A stretch of DNA of 64,000 nucleotides from Zeus faber. Lineage: Eukaryota; Chordata; Actinopteri; Zeiformes; Zeidae. A program made the position numbers and the translations under genes. The stretch is from the NCBI GenBank assembly GCA_960531495.1, contig OY482855.1:1488001-1552000 (forward strand), in the 5' to 3' direction. Positions 34,801-48,731 of the stretch are shown piece by piece; the first letter of the stretch is position 1, and the number at the start of each line of letters is the position of its first letter. Under the pieces are notes generated by a model. The model did no database searches. It saw nothing but the letters and a program-made list of their open reading frames with translations, and was not told the DNA's origin.

Positions 34801-36920
34801 GAAAGATGGAAAGAAAGATTGAAAGAAAGAAAGATTGAAAGAAATAATGAAAGAAAGATTGAACGATTGGAAGAAATTTTGAAAGATAGAAAAATTGAAA
34901 GTAGGAAAGATTGAAAGAAAGAATGAAAGAAAGATTGAAAGATTGAAAGAAAGAATGAAAGAAAGATTGAAAGATTGAAATATTGAAAGAAAGAATGAAA
35001 AAAAGATTGAAAGACTGAAAGAAAGAATGAAAGAAAGATTGAAAGATTAAACAATTGAAATAAAGTTTGCAAGAAAGTTTGAAAAAAGAAAGATTGAAAG
35101 AAAGAATGAAAGAAAGATTGAAAGATAGATGGATAGAAAGATTGAAAGAAAGAAAGATTGAAAGAATAACAAAAGAAAGATTGAAAGATTGGAAGAAATA
35201 TTGAAAGATAGAAAAATTGAAAGTAAGAAAGATTGAAAGAAAGAATTAAAGAAAGATTGAAAGATTGAAAAAAAGAATGAAAGAAAGATTGAAATATTGA
35301 AAGAAAGAATGAAAGAAAGATTGAAAGATTGAAATAAAGATTGAAAGAAAGATTGAACGATTGAAAGATTGAAATAAAGATTGAAAGTTTGAAAGAAAGA
35401 TTCAAAGAAAGAAAGATTGAAAGAAATATTGAAAGAAAGATTCAAAGATTGAAAGAAAGATTGAAAGAAAGAATGAAAGAAAGATTGAAAGATGGAAATA
35501 AAGAATGAAAGAAAGATTGAAAGATTGAAAGATTGAAATAAAGAATGAAAGTTTGAAAGAAAGATTGAAAGAAAGATTTAAAAAAAGAAAGATTGAAAGT
35601 AAGAAAGATTGAAAGACATATTGAAAGAAAGATTGAAAGATTGAAAGAAAGATTGAAAGAAAGAATGAAAGAAATATTGAAAGAAAGATTGAAAGAAAGA
35701 TTGAAAGACTGAAGGAAAGAATGAAAGAAAGATTGAAAGAAAGATTGAAAGAAAGAAAGATTGAAAGAATGAATGATTGAAAGATTGAATGATTGAAAGA
35801 TTGAAAGAAAGATTGAAAGAAAGATTGAAAGAAAGATTGAAAGAAAGATTGAATGACTGAAAGATTGAAAGAAAGATTGAAAGTTTGAAAGAGAGATTGA
35901 AAGACTGAAAGATAGATTGAAAGATTGAAGATTGAAAGATTGAAAGAAAGATTGAAAGAAAGATTGAACGACAGAAAGATTGAAAGAAAGATTGAAAGTT
36001 TGAAAGAAAGATTGAAAGACTGAAAGAAATAATGAAAGAAAGATTGAAAGACTGAAAGAAATAATGAAAGAAAGATTGAAAGAAAGAATGAAAGAAAGAT
36101 TGAAAGAAAGATGGATAGAAAGATTGAAAGAAAGAAAGATTGAAAGAAATAACAAAAGAAAGATTGAAAGAAATAATGAAAGAAAGATTGAACGATTGGA
36201 AGAAATATTGAAAGATAGAAAAATTGAAAGTAAGAAAGATTGAAAGAAAGAATGAAAGAAAGATTGAAAGATTGAAAGAAAGAATGAAAAAAAGATTGAA
36301 AGATTGAAATATTGAAAGAAAGAATGAAAGAAAGACTGAAAGATTGAAAGAAAGATTGAAAGAAAGATTGAAAGATTGAAATATTTAAAGAAAGATTGAA
36401 AGAAAGAATGAAAGAACAATTGAAAGAAAGAATGAAAGAATGAAAGAAAAATTGAAAGATTGAAAGAAAGAATGAAAGAACGATTGAAAGATTGAAAGAT
36501 TGAAAGATTGAAAGAAAGAATGAAAGAAAGATTGAAAGAAAGATGGAAAGAAAGATTGAAAGAAAGAAAGATTGAAAGAAATAATAAAAGAAAGATTGAA
36601 CGATTGGAAGAAATATTGAAAGATAGAAAAATTGAAAGTAAGAAAGATCGAAAGAAAGAATGAAAGAAAGATTGATAGATTGACAGAAAGAATGACGGAA
36701 AGATTGAAAGATTGAAATATTGAAAGAAAGAATGAAAAAAAGATTGAAAGACTGAAAGAAATATTGAAAGAAAGATTGAACGATTGAAAGATTGAAATAA
36801 AGATTGAAAGTTTGAAAGAAAGATTGAAAGAACGATTCAAAGAAAGAAAGATTGAAAGAAATATTGAAAGAAAGATTGAAAGATTGAAAGAAAGATTGAA
36901 AGAAAGAATGAAAGAAAGAT

Positions 36921-39668
36921 TGAAAGATTGAAATAAAGAATGAAAGAAAGATTGAAAGATTGAAAGATTGAAATAAAGAATGAAAGTTTGAAAGAAAGAT
37001 TGAAAGAAAGATTTAAAAAAAGAAAGATTGAAAGTAAGAAAGATTGAAAGACATATTGAAAGAAAGATTGAAAGATTGAAAGAAAGATTGAAAGAAAGAA
37101 TGAAAGAAATATTGAAAGAAAGATTGAAAGAAAGATTGAAAGACTGAAGGAAAGAATGAAAGAAAGATTGAAAGAAAGATTGAAAGAAAGAAAGATTGAA
37201 AGAATGAATGATTGAAAGATTGAATGATTGAAAGATTGAAAGAAAGATTGAAAGAAAGATTGAAAGAAAGATTGAACGACTGAAAGATTGAAAGAAAGAT
37301 TGAAAGTTTGAAAGAGAGATTGAAAGACTGGAAGATAGATTGAAAGATTGAAGATTGAAAGATTGAAAGAAAGATTGAAAGAAAGATTGAACGACTGAAA
37401 GATTGAAAGAAAGATTGAAAGTTTGAAAGAAAGATTGAAAGACTGAAAGAAATAATGAAAGAAAGATTGAAAGAAAGAATGAAAGAAAGATTGAAAGAAA
37501 GAATGAAAGAAAGATTGAAAGAAAGATGGATAGAAAGATTGAAAGAAAGAAAGATTGAAAGAAATAACAAAAGAAAGATTGAAAGAAATAATGAAAGAAA
37601 GATTGAACGATTGGAAGAAATATTGAAAGATAGAAAAATTGAAAGTAAGAAAGATTGAAAGAAAGAATGAAAGAAAGATTGAAAGATTGAAAGAAAGAAT
37701 GAAAGAAAGATTGAAAGATTGAAATATTGAAAGAAAGAATGAAAGAAAGACTGAAAGATTGAAAGAAAGATTGAAAGAAAGATTGAAAGATTGAAATATT
37801 TAAAGAAAGATTGAAAGAAAGAATGAAAGAACAATTGAAAGAAAGAATGAAAGAATGAAAGAAAAATTGAAAGATTGAAAGAAAGAATGAAAGAACGATT
37901 GAAAGATTGAAAGATTGAAAGATTGAAAGAAAGAATGAAAGAAAGATTGAAAGAAAGATGGAAAGAAAGATTGAAAGAAAGAAAGATTGAAAGAAATAAT
38001 AAAAGAAAGATTGAACGATTGGAAGAAATTTTGAAAGATAGAAAAATTGAAAGTAAGAAAGATTGAAAGAAAGAATGAAAGAAAAATTGAAAGATTGACA
38101 GAAAGAATGACAGAAAGATTGAAAGATTGAAATATTGAAAGAAAGAATGAAAAAAAGATTGAAAGACTGAAAGAAAGAATGAAAGAAAGATTGAAAGATT
38201 AAACAATTGAAAGAAAGTTTGCAAGAAAGATTGAAAAAAGAAAGATTGAAAGAAAGAATGAAAAAAAGATTGATAGATAGATGGATAGAAAGATTGAAAG
38301 ATTGAAATAAATAATGAAAGAAAGATTGAAAGATTGAAAGATTGAAATAAAGAATGAAAGTTTGAAAGAAAGATTGAAAGAAAGATTTAAAAAAAGAAAG
38401 ATTGAAAGTAAGAAAGATTGAAAGACATATTGAAAGAAAGATTGAAAGATTGAAAGAAAGATTGAAAGAAAGAATGAAAGAAATATTGAAAGAAAGATTG
38501 AAAGAAAGATTGAAAGACTGAAGGAAAGAATGAAAGAAAGATTGAAAGAAAGATTGAAAGAAAGAAAGATTGAAAGAATGAATGATTGAAAGATTGAATG
38601 ATTGAAAGATTGAAAGAAAGATTGAAAGAAAGATTGAAAGAAAGATTGAACGACTGAAAGATTGAAAGAAAGATTGAAAGTTTGAAAGAGAGATTGAAAG
38701 ACTGGAAGATAGATTGAAAGATTGAAGATTGAAAGATTGAAAGAAAGATTGAAAGAAAGATTGAACGACTGAAAGATTGAAAGAAAGATTGAAAGTTTGA
38801 AAGAAAGATTGAAAGACTGAAAGAAATAATGAAAGAAAGATTGAAAGAAAGAATGAAAGAAAGATTGAAAGAAAGAATGAAAGAAAGATTGAAAGAAAGA
38901 TGGATAGAAAGATTGAAAGAAAGAAAGATTGAAAGAAATAACAAAAGAAAGATTGAAAGAAATAATGAAAGAAAGATTGAACGATTGGAAGAAATATTGA
39001 AAGATAGAAAAATTGAAAGTAAGAAAGATTGAAAGAAAGAATGAAAGAAAGATTGAAAGATTGAAAGAAAGAATGAAAGAAAGATTGAAAGATTGAAATA
39101 TTGAAAGAAAGAATGAAAGAAAGACTGAAAGATTGAAAGAAAGATTGAAAGAAAGATTGAAAGATTGAAATATTTAAAGAAAGATTGAAAGAAAGAATGA
39201 AAGAACAATTGAAAGAAAGAATGAAAGAATGAAAGAAAAATTGAAAGATTGAAAGAAAGAATGAAAGAACGATTGAAAGATTGAAAGATTGAAAGATTGA
39301 AAGAAAGAATGAAAGAAAGATTGAAAGAAAGATGGAAAGAAAGATTGAAAGAAAGAAAGATTGAAAGAAATAATAAAAGAAAGATTGAACGATTGGAAGA
39401 AATTTTGAAAGATAGAAAAATTGAAAGTAAGAAAGATTGAAAGAAAGAATGAAAGAAAAATTGAAAGATTGACAGAAAGAATGACAGAAAGATTGAAAGA
39501 TTGAAATATTGAAAGAAAGAATGAAAAAAAGATTGAAAGACTGAAAGAAAGAATGAAAGAAAGATTGAAAGATTAAACAATTGAAAGAAAGTTTGCAAGA
39601 AAGATTGAAAAAAGAAAGATTGAAAGAAAGAATGAAAAAAAGATTGATAGATAGATGGATAGAAAGAT
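36921..39668 (+). repeat. 1,374-bp tandem duplication
   Basis: 36921-38294 and 38295-39668 repeat the same word order (for example 37013 and 38387, 37455 and 38829, both offset 1,374). The only visible difference near the join is ATAAATAATG at 38307-38316 against ATAAAGAATG upstream. Copy 1 of the larger block (26335-27546) has a single copy, so this arose after the 10.7-kb duplication. Confidence 0.85.
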
Positions 39669-42320
39669 TGAAAGAAAGAAAGATTGAAAGAATAACAAAA
39701 GAAAGATTGAAAGATTGGAAGAAATATTGAAAGATAGAAAAATTGAAAGTAAGAAAGATTGAAAGAAAAAATTAAAGAAAGATTGAAAGATTGAAAGATT
39801 GAAAGAAAGAATGAAAGAAAGGTTGAAAGATTGAAATATTGAAAGAAAGAATGAAAGAAAGATTGAAAGATTGAAAGAAAGATTGAAAGAAAGATTGAAA
39901 GATTGAAAGATTGAAATAAAGATTGAAAGTTTGAAAGAAAGATTGAAAGAAAGATTTAAAGAAAGAAAGATTGAAAGAAATATTGAAAGAAAGATTGAAA
40001 GATTGAAAGAAAGATTGAAAGAAAGAATGAAAGAAAGATTGAAAGATTGAAAGATTGAAATAAAGAATGAAAGTTTGAAAGAAAGATTGAAAGAAAGATT
40101 TTAAGAAAGAAAGATTGAAAGTAAGAAAGATTGAAAGAAATATTGAAAGAAAGATTGAAAAAAGAAAGATTGAAAGAAAGATTGAAAGAAAGATTGAAAG
40201 ACTGATGGAAAGAATGAAATAAAGATTGAAAGAAAGATTGAAAGAAAGAAATATTGAAGGAAAGATTGAAAGATTGAATGATTGAAAGAAAGACTGAAAG
40301 AAAGATTGACGGACAGAAAGATTGAAAGAAAGAATGAAAGAAAGATTGAAAGAAAGAATGAAAGAAAGATTGAAAGATTAAACAATTGAAAGAAAGATTG
40401 CAAGAAAGATTGAAAAAAGAAAGATTGAAAGAAATAATAAAAGAAAGATTGAAAGAAAGATGGAAAGAAAGAAAGATTGAAAGAAATAACAAAAGAAAGA
40501 TTGAAAGAAAGAATGAAAGAAAGATTGAACGATTGGAAACAATATTGAAAGAAAGAAAGATTGAAAGTAAGATAGATTGAAAGAAAGAATGAAAGAAAGA
40601 TTGAAAGATTGAAAGAAAGAATGAAAGAAAGATTGAAAGATTGAAAGAAAGATTGAAAGAAAGATTTAAAGAAAGATTGAAAGACTGAAAGAAAGAATGA
40701 AAGGCAGATTGAAAGAAAGATTGAAAGATTGCAAGAAAGAATGAAAGAAAGATTGAAAGATTGAAATATTGAAAGAAAGAATGAAAGAAAGATTGAAAGA
40801 TTGAAAGAAAGAATGAAAGAAAGATTGGAAGAAAGATTGAAAGATTGAAAGATTGAAATAAAGATTGAAAGTTTGAAAGAAAGATTGAAAGAAAGACTGA
40901 AAGAAAGATTGAAAGATTGAAAGAAAGATTGAAAGAAAGATTGAAAGATTGAAATATTGAAAGAAAGAATGAAAGAAAGATTGAAAGATTGAAAGAAAGA
41001 TTGAAAGAATGAAAGATTGAAATAATGATTCAAAGTTTGAAAGAAAGATTGAAAGAAAGATTTAAACAAAGAAAGATTGAAAGTAAGAAAGATTGAAAGA
41101 AAGATTGAAAAAAAGAAAGATTGAAAGAAAGATTTAAACAAAGAAAGATTGAAAGTAAGAAAGATTGAAAGAAAGATTGAAAAAAGAAAGATTGGAAGAA
41201 AGATTGAACGACTGAAGGAAAGAATGAAAGAAAGATTGAAAGAAAGATTGAAAGAAAGAAATATTGAAGGAAAGATTGAAAGATTGAATGATTGAAAGAA
41301 AGACTGAAAGAAAGATTGACAGACAGAAAGATTGAAAGAAAGAATGAAAGAAAGATTGAAAGAAAGAATAAAAGAAATATTGAAAGATTAAACAATTGAA
41401 AGAAAGATTGCAAGAAAGATTGAAAAAAGAAAGATTGAAAGAAAGAAAGATTGAAAGAAATAACAAAAGAAAGATTGAAAGAAAGAATGAAAGAAAGATT
41501 GAACGATTGGAAGAAATATTGAAAGAAAGAAAGATTGAAAGTAAGATAGATTGAAAGTAAGAATGAAAGAAAGATTGAAAGATTTAAAGAAAGAATGAAA
41601 GAAAGATTGAAAGATTGAAATATTGAAAGAAAGAATGAAAGAAAGATTGAAAGATTGAAAGAAAGATTGAAAGATTGAAAGATTGAAAGATTGAAATAAA
41701 GATTGAAAGTTTGAAAGAATGATTGAAAGAAAGATTTAAAGAAAGATTTAAAGAAAGATTGAAAGACTGAAAGAAAGAATGAAAGGCAGATTGAAAGAAA
41801 GATTGAAAGTAAGAAAGATTGAAAGAAAGAATGAAAGAAAGATTGAAAGATTGCAAGAAAGAATGAAAGAAATATTGAAAGATTGAAATATTGAAAGAAA
41901 GACTGAAAGAAAGATTGAAAGTAAGAAAGAAAGATTGAAAGAAAGATTGAAAGAAAGATTTAAAGAAAGAAAGAAAGATTGAAAGAAAGATTGAAAGAAA
42001 GATTGAAAGAAAGATTGAAACAAAGATTGAAATAAAGAATGAAAGAAAGATTGAAAGAAAGATTGAAAGAAAGAAAGATTGAAAGATTAAATGATTGATA
42101 GAAAGACTGAAAGAAAGAATGACGGACAGAAAGATTGAAAGAAAGAATGAAAGAAAGATTGAAAAAAAGATTGAAAGACTGAAAGAAAGAATGAAAGAAA
42201 CATTGAAAGATTAAACAATTGAAAGAAAGATTGCAAGAAAGATGGAAAGAATGAAAGATTGAAATAATGATTGAAAGTTTGAAAGAATGATTGAAAGAAA
42301 GATTTAAACAAAGAAAGATT

Positions 42321-42582
42321 ACATTTACATTTACATTTAGTCATTTAGCAGACGCTTTTATCCAAAGCGACTTACAAGGGAGAATAACATTCAGCTACAT
42401 TGCGACAGAGATTAGTGTAACAACAACATTGGTGTAACAATAAATTCTGCAAGGTGGTGCTAAGTAATTGTAGATTAGGACAGGAGGTACTCACTGAAGA
42501 GCTGGGTCTTCAGGTGCTTCTTAAAGACAGAGAGGGAGGTCCCCGCTCTGGTCATTTTTGGCAGCTCGTTCCACCAACGTGG
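42321..42582 (+). mobile_element. Dispersed teleost repeat fragment, copy 2
   Basis: This is the same 262-bp sequence as 31598-31859 with the same flanks and the same distance to surrounding words. It was therefore copied with the 10.7-kb block and did not insert independently. Only two substitutions separate the copies by eye. Confidence 0.75.
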
Positions 42583-44833
42583 AAGATTGAAAGATTGAAA
42601 GAAAGAATGAAAGATTGAAAGAAAGAATGAAAGAACGATTGAAAGAAAGAATGAAAGAATGAAAGAAAGATTGAAAGATTGAAAGAAATATTGAAAGAAA
42701 GAGAGAATGAAAGTAAGAAAGATGGAAAGAAAAATTGAAAGATTGAAAGATTGAAAGAAAGAATTAAAGAAAGATTGAATGATTGAAAGATTGAAAGAAA
42801 AATTGAAAGAAAGATTGAAGAAAAAAAGATTTAAAGAAAAAAATATTTAAAGAAAGATTGAAAGACTAAAAGTAAGAATGAAAAAAAAGATTGAAAGAAA
42901 GATTGAAAAAAGAAAGAACGATTGAAAGAAAGATTGAAAGAAAGATTGAAAGAAAGAATGAAAGTTTGAAAGAAAGATTGAAAGAAAGATTGAAAGAAAG
43001 ATTGAAAGACTGAAAGAAAAAATGAAAGAAAGATTAAAAGAGAGATTGAAAGATTGAAAGATTGAAAGAAAGAATGAAAGATTGAAAGAAAGAATGAAAG
43101 AATGAAAGAAAGATTGAAAGTAATAAAGATTGAAAGAAGGAATGAAGGAAAAATTGAATGTTTGAAAGACTGAAAGAATGAATGAAAGAAAGCTTGAAAG
43201 AAAGATTGAAAGAAAGATTTTAAGAAAGGTTGAAAGACTGAAAGAAAGAATGAAAGAAAGAATGATTGAAAGATTGAAAGAAAGAATGAAAGATTGAAAG
43301 AAAGAATATAAGAACGATTGAAAGAAAGATTGAAAGTAAGATTGAAAGTTTGAAAGAAAGATTGAAAGACTGAAGGAAAGAATGAGTGAAAGATTGAAAG
43401 AAAGATTAAAAGAAAAAAAGATTGAAAGTATTAAAGACTGAAAAAAATATTGAAAGAAAGATTGAAAGATTGAAAGATAGAATGAAAGAAAGATTGAAAG
43501 ATTGAAAGATTGAAAGAAAGAATGAAAGAAAGATTGAAAGAAAAAAATATTGAAGGAAAGATTGAAAGATTGAATGACTGAAAGAAAGAAAGACTGAAAG
43601 AAAGATTGACAGACAGAAAGATTGAAAGAAAGAATGAAAGAAAGATTGAAAGAAAGAATGAAAGAAAGATTGAAAGTTTGAAAGAAAGATTGAAAGAAAG
43701 ATTTAAAGAAAGATTGAAAGACTGAAAGAAAGAATGAAAGGCAGATTGAAAGAAAGATTGAAAGTAAGAAAGATTGAAAGAAAGAATGAAAGAAAGATTG
43801 AAAGATTGCAAGAAAGAATGAAAGAAATATTGAAAGATTGAAATATTGAAAGAAAGAATGAAAGAAAGATTGAAAGATTTAAAGAAAGATTGAAAGAAAG
43901 ATTGAAAGAAAGAATGAAAGAAAGATTGAAAGAAAGAATGAAAGAAAGATTGAAAGTTTGAAAGAAAGATTGAAAGAAAGATTTATAGAAAGATTGAAAG
44001 ACTGAAAGAAAGAATGAAAGAAAGATTGAAAGATTGAAAGATTGAAAGATTGAAAGAAAGAATGAAAGAAAGATTGAAAGAAAAAAATATTGAAGGAAAG
44101 ATTGAAAGATTGAATGACTGAAAGAAAGAAAGACTGAAAGAAAGATTGACAGACAGAAAGATTGAAAGAAAGAATGAAAGAAAGATTGAAAGAAAGAATG
44201 AAAGAAAGATTGAAAGATTGCAAGAAAGAATGAAAGAAATATTGAAAGATTGAAATATTGAAAGAAAGAATGAAAGAAAGATTGAAAGATTGAAAGAAAG
44301 ATTGAAAGAAAGATTGAAAGAAAGAATGAAAGAAAGATTGAAAGAAAGAATGAAAGAAAGATTGAAAGTTTGAAAGAAAGATTGAAAGAAAGATTTATAG
44401 AAAGATTGAAAGACTGAAAGAAAGAATGAAAGGCAGATTGAAAGAATGATTGAAAGTAAGAAAGATTGAAAGAAAGAATGAAAGAAAGATTGAAAGATTG
44501 CAAGAAAGAATGAAAGAAATATTGAAAGATTGAAATATTGAAAGAAAGAATGAAAGAAAGATTGAAAGATTGAAAGAAAGATTGAAAGAAAGATTGAAAG
44601 ATTGAAATAAAGATTGAAAGTTTGAAAGAAAGATTGAAAGAAAGATTTAAAGAAAGAAAGATTGAAAGATTGAATGATTGATAGAAAGACTGAAAGAAAG
44701 AATGACGGACAGAAAGATTGAAAGAAAGAATGAAAGAAAGATTGAAAAAAAGATTGAAAGACTGAAAGAAAGAATGAAAGAAACATTGAAAGATTAAACA
44801 AGTGAAAGAAAGATTGCAAGAAAGATGGAAAGT

Positions 44834-47800
44834 AAGATTGAAAGAAATAAAGATTGAAAGAAATAACAAAAGAAAGATTGAAAGAAATAATGAAAGAAAT
44901 ATTGAAAGACTGAAAGAAAGAATGAAAGGCAGATTGAAAGAAAGATTGAAAGTAAGAAAAATTGAAAGAAAGAATCAAAGAAAGATTGAAAGATTGCAAG
45001 AAAGAATGAAAGAAATATTGAAAGATTGAAATATTGAAAGAAAGAATGAAAGAAAGATTGAAAGATTGAAAGAAAGATTGAAAGAAAGATTGAATGAAAG
45101 ATTGAAAGAAAGATTGAAAGAATGATTTAAACAAAGAAAGATTGAAAGTAAGAAAGATTGAAAGAAATATTGAACGAAAGATTGAAAGAAAGGATGAAAG
45201 AAAGATTGAAAGAAAGATTGAAAGATTGAAATATTGAAAGAAAGAATGAAAGAAAGATTGAAAGATTGAAAGATTGAAAGATTGAAAGATTGAAATAAAG
45301 ATTGGAAGTTTGAAAGAAAGATTGAAAGAAAGATTTAAAGAAAGATTGAAAGACTGAAAGAAAAAATGAAAGGCAGTTTGAAAGAAAGATTGAAAGTAAG
45401 AAAGATTGAAAGAAAGAATGAAAGAAAGATTGAAAGATTGCAAGAAAGAATGAAAGAAATATTGAAAGATTGAAATATTGAAAGAAAGAATTAAAGAAAG
45501 ATTGAAAGATTGAAAGAATGATTGAAAGAAAGATCTAAATAAAGATTGAAAGTTTGAAAGAAAGAAAGAAAGATTGAAAGAAAGATTGAAAGAAAGATTG
45601 AAAGAAAGAATGAAACAAAGATTGAAATAAAGAATGAAAGAAAGATTGAAAGAAAGATTGAAAGAAAGAAAGATTGAAAGATTGAATGATTGAAAGAAAG
45701 ACTGAAAGAAAGAATGACGGACAGAAAGATTGAAAGAAAGAATGAAAGAAATATTGAAAAAAAGATTGAAAGATTAAACAATTGAAAGAAAGATTGCAAG
45801 AAAGATGGAAAGAATGAAAGATTGAAATAATGATTGAAAGTTTGAAAGAAAGATTGAAAGAAAGATTGAAAGATTTAAAGAAAGAATGAAAGAAAGATTG
45901 AAAGATTGAAATATTGAAAGAAAGAATGAAAGAATGAAAGATAGATTGAAAGACTGAAAGAAATATTGCAAGAAGGAGAGAATGAAAGTAAGAAAGATTG
46001 AATGAAAAATTGAAAGATTGAAAGATTGAAAGAAAGAATGAAAGAAAGATTGAAAAATTGAAAGAAATACTGAAAGAAAGAAAGAAAGATTGAAAGTAAG
46101 AACGATTGAAAGAAAGCTTGAAACGAAAGATTGAAAGAAAGAATGAAAGAAAGATTGAAAGATTGAACGATTGAAAGAAAGAATGAAAGATTGAAAGAAA
46201 GAATAAAAGAACGATTGAAAGAAAGAATGAAAGAATGAAAGAAAGATTGAAAGATTGAAAGAATATTGAAAGAAAGAGAGAATGAAAGTAAGAAAGATTG
46301 AAAGAAAGATTGAAAGTAAAAAAGATTGAAAGAAAGAATGAAAGAAAAATTGAAAGATTGAAAGATTGAAAGAAAGATTTAAAGAAAGATTTAAAGAAAG
46401 ATTGAAAGACTGAAAGAAAGAATGAATAAAAGAATTAAAGAAAGATTGAAAGATCGAAAGATTGAAAGATTGAAAGAAAGATTGAAAAAAGAATGATTAA
46501 AAGAAAGAAAGATTTAAAGAATGAAAGATTTAAAGAAAGATTGAAAGACTAAAAGTAAGAATGAAAAAAAAGAATGAAAGAAAGATTGAAAGATTGAAAG
46601 ATTGAAAGAAAGAATGAAAGATTGAAAGAAAGAATGAAAGAACGATTGAAAGAAAGAATGAAAGAATGAAAGAAAGATTGAAAGATTGAAAGAAATATTG
46701 AAAGAAAGAGAGAATGAAAGTAAGAAAGATGGAAAGAAAAATTGAAAGATTGAAAGATTGAAAGAAAGAATTAAAGAAAGATTGAAAAAAAGATTGAAAG
46801 AAATAAAGATTGAAAGAAATAACAAAAGAAAGATTGAAAGAAATAATGAAAGAAATATTGAAAGACTGAAAGAAAGAATGAAAGGCAGATTGAAAGAAAG
46901 ATTGAAAGTAAGAAAAATTGAAAGAAAGAATCAAAGAAAGATTGAAAGATTGCAAGAAAGAATGAAAGAAATATTGAAAGATTGAAATATTGAAAGAAAG
47001 AATGAAAGAAAGATTGAAAGATTGAAAGAAAGATTGAAAGAAAGATTGAATGAAAGATTGAAAGAAAGATTGAAAGAATGATTTAAACAAAGAAAGATTG
47101 AAAGTAAGAAAGATTGAAAGAAATATTGAACGAAAGATTGAAAGAAAGGATGAAAGAAAGATTGAAAGAAAGATTGAAAGATTGAAATATTGAAAGAAAG
47201 AATGAAAGAAAGATTGAAAGATTGAAAGATTGAAAGATTGAAAGATTGAAATAAAGATTGGAAGTTTGAAAGAAAGATTGAAAGAAAGATTTAAAGAAAG
47301 ATTGAAAGACTGAAAGAAAAAATGAAAGGCAGTTTGAAAGAAAGATTGAAAGTAAGAAAGATTGAAAGAAAGAATGAAAGAAAGATTGAAAGATTGCAAG
47401 AAAGAATGAAAGAAATATTGAAAGATTGAAATATTGAAAGAAAGAATGAAAGAAAGATTGAAAGATTGAAAGAATGATTGAAAGAAAGATTGAAATAAAG
47501 ATTGAAAGTTTGAAAGAAAGAAAGAAAGATTGAAAGAAAGATTGAAAGAAAGATTGAAAGAAAGAATGAAACAAAGATTGAAATAAAGAATGAAAGAAAG
47601 ATTGAAAGAAAGATTGAAAGAAAGAAAGATTGAAAGATTGAATGATTGAAAGAAAGACTGAAAGAAAGAATGACGGACAGAAAGATTGAAAGAAAGAATG
47701 AAAGAAATATTGAAAAAAAGATTGAAAGATTAAACAATTGAAAGAAAGATTGCAAGAAAGATGGAAAGAATGAAAGATTGAAATAATGATTGAAAGTTTG

Positions 47801-48731
47801 AAAGAAAGATTGAAAGAAAGATTGAAAGATTTAAAGAAAGAATGAAAGAAAGATTGAAAGATTGAAATATTGAAAGAAAGAATGAAAGAATGAAAGATAG
47901 ATTGAAAGACTGAAAGAAATATTGAAAGAAGGAGAGAATGAAAGTAAGAAAGATTGAATGAAAAATTGAAAGATTGAAAGATTGAAAGAAAGAATGAAAG
48001 AAAAATTGAAAAATTGAAAGAAATACTGAAAGAAAGAAAGAAAGATTGAAAGTAAGAACGATTGAAAGAAAGCTTGAAACGAAAGATTGAAAGAAAGAAT
48101 GAAAGAAAGATTGAAAGATTGAACGATTGAAAGAAAGAATGAAAGATTGAAAGAAAGAATAAAAGAACGATTGAAAGAAAGAATGAAAGAATGAAAGAAA
48201 GATTGAAAGATTGAAAGAATATTGAAAGAAAGAGAGAATGAAAGTAAGAAAGATTGAAAGAAAGATTGAAAGTAAAAAAGATTGAAAGAAAGAATGAAAG
48301 AAAAATTGAAAGATTGAAAGATTGAAAGAAAGATTTAGAGAAAGATTGAAAGACTGAAAGAAAGAATGAATAAAAGAATTAAAGAAAGATTGAAAGATCG
48401 AAAGATTGAAAGATTGAAAGAAAGATTGAAAAAAGAATGATTAAAAGAAAGAAAGATTTAAAGAATGAAAGATTTAAAGAAAGATTGAAAGACTAAAAGT
48501 AAGAATGAAAAAAAAGAATGAAAGAAAGATTGAAAGATTGAAAGATTGAAAGAAAGAATGAAAGATTGAAAGAAAGAATGAAAGAACGATTGAAAGAAAG
48601 AATGAAAGAATGAAAGAAAGATTGAAAGATTGAAAGAAATATTGAAAGAAAGAGAGAATGAAAGTAAGAAAGATGGAAAGAAAAATTGAAAGATTGAAAG
48701 ATTGAAAGAAAGAATTAAAGAAAGATTGAAT
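44834..48731 (+). repeat. 1,956-bp tandem duplication
   Basis: 44834-46789 and 46790 to about 48731 share word order at offset 1,956. Examples are AAATAAAGATTG at 44845 and 46801, the GGCAG-containing block at about 44928 and 46884, and the AAGCTTGAAACG landmark at about 46115 and 48070. Small indels reduce the offset slightly toward the right end. Confidence 0.8.

Larger units (their letters stand above)
31860..42582 (+). repeat. 10.7-kb duplicated block, copy 2
   Basis: This is the second copy of 21300-31859, beginning right after the first dispersed element and ending with the second. Relative to copy 1 it has gained a 1,374-bp tandem duplication (about 36921-39668). It has lost 1,273 bp corresponding to 28061-29333, about 44 bp near 40640, and a few repeat words. 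A third unit starts at 42583 with the same words but soon departs. Confidence 0.85.
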
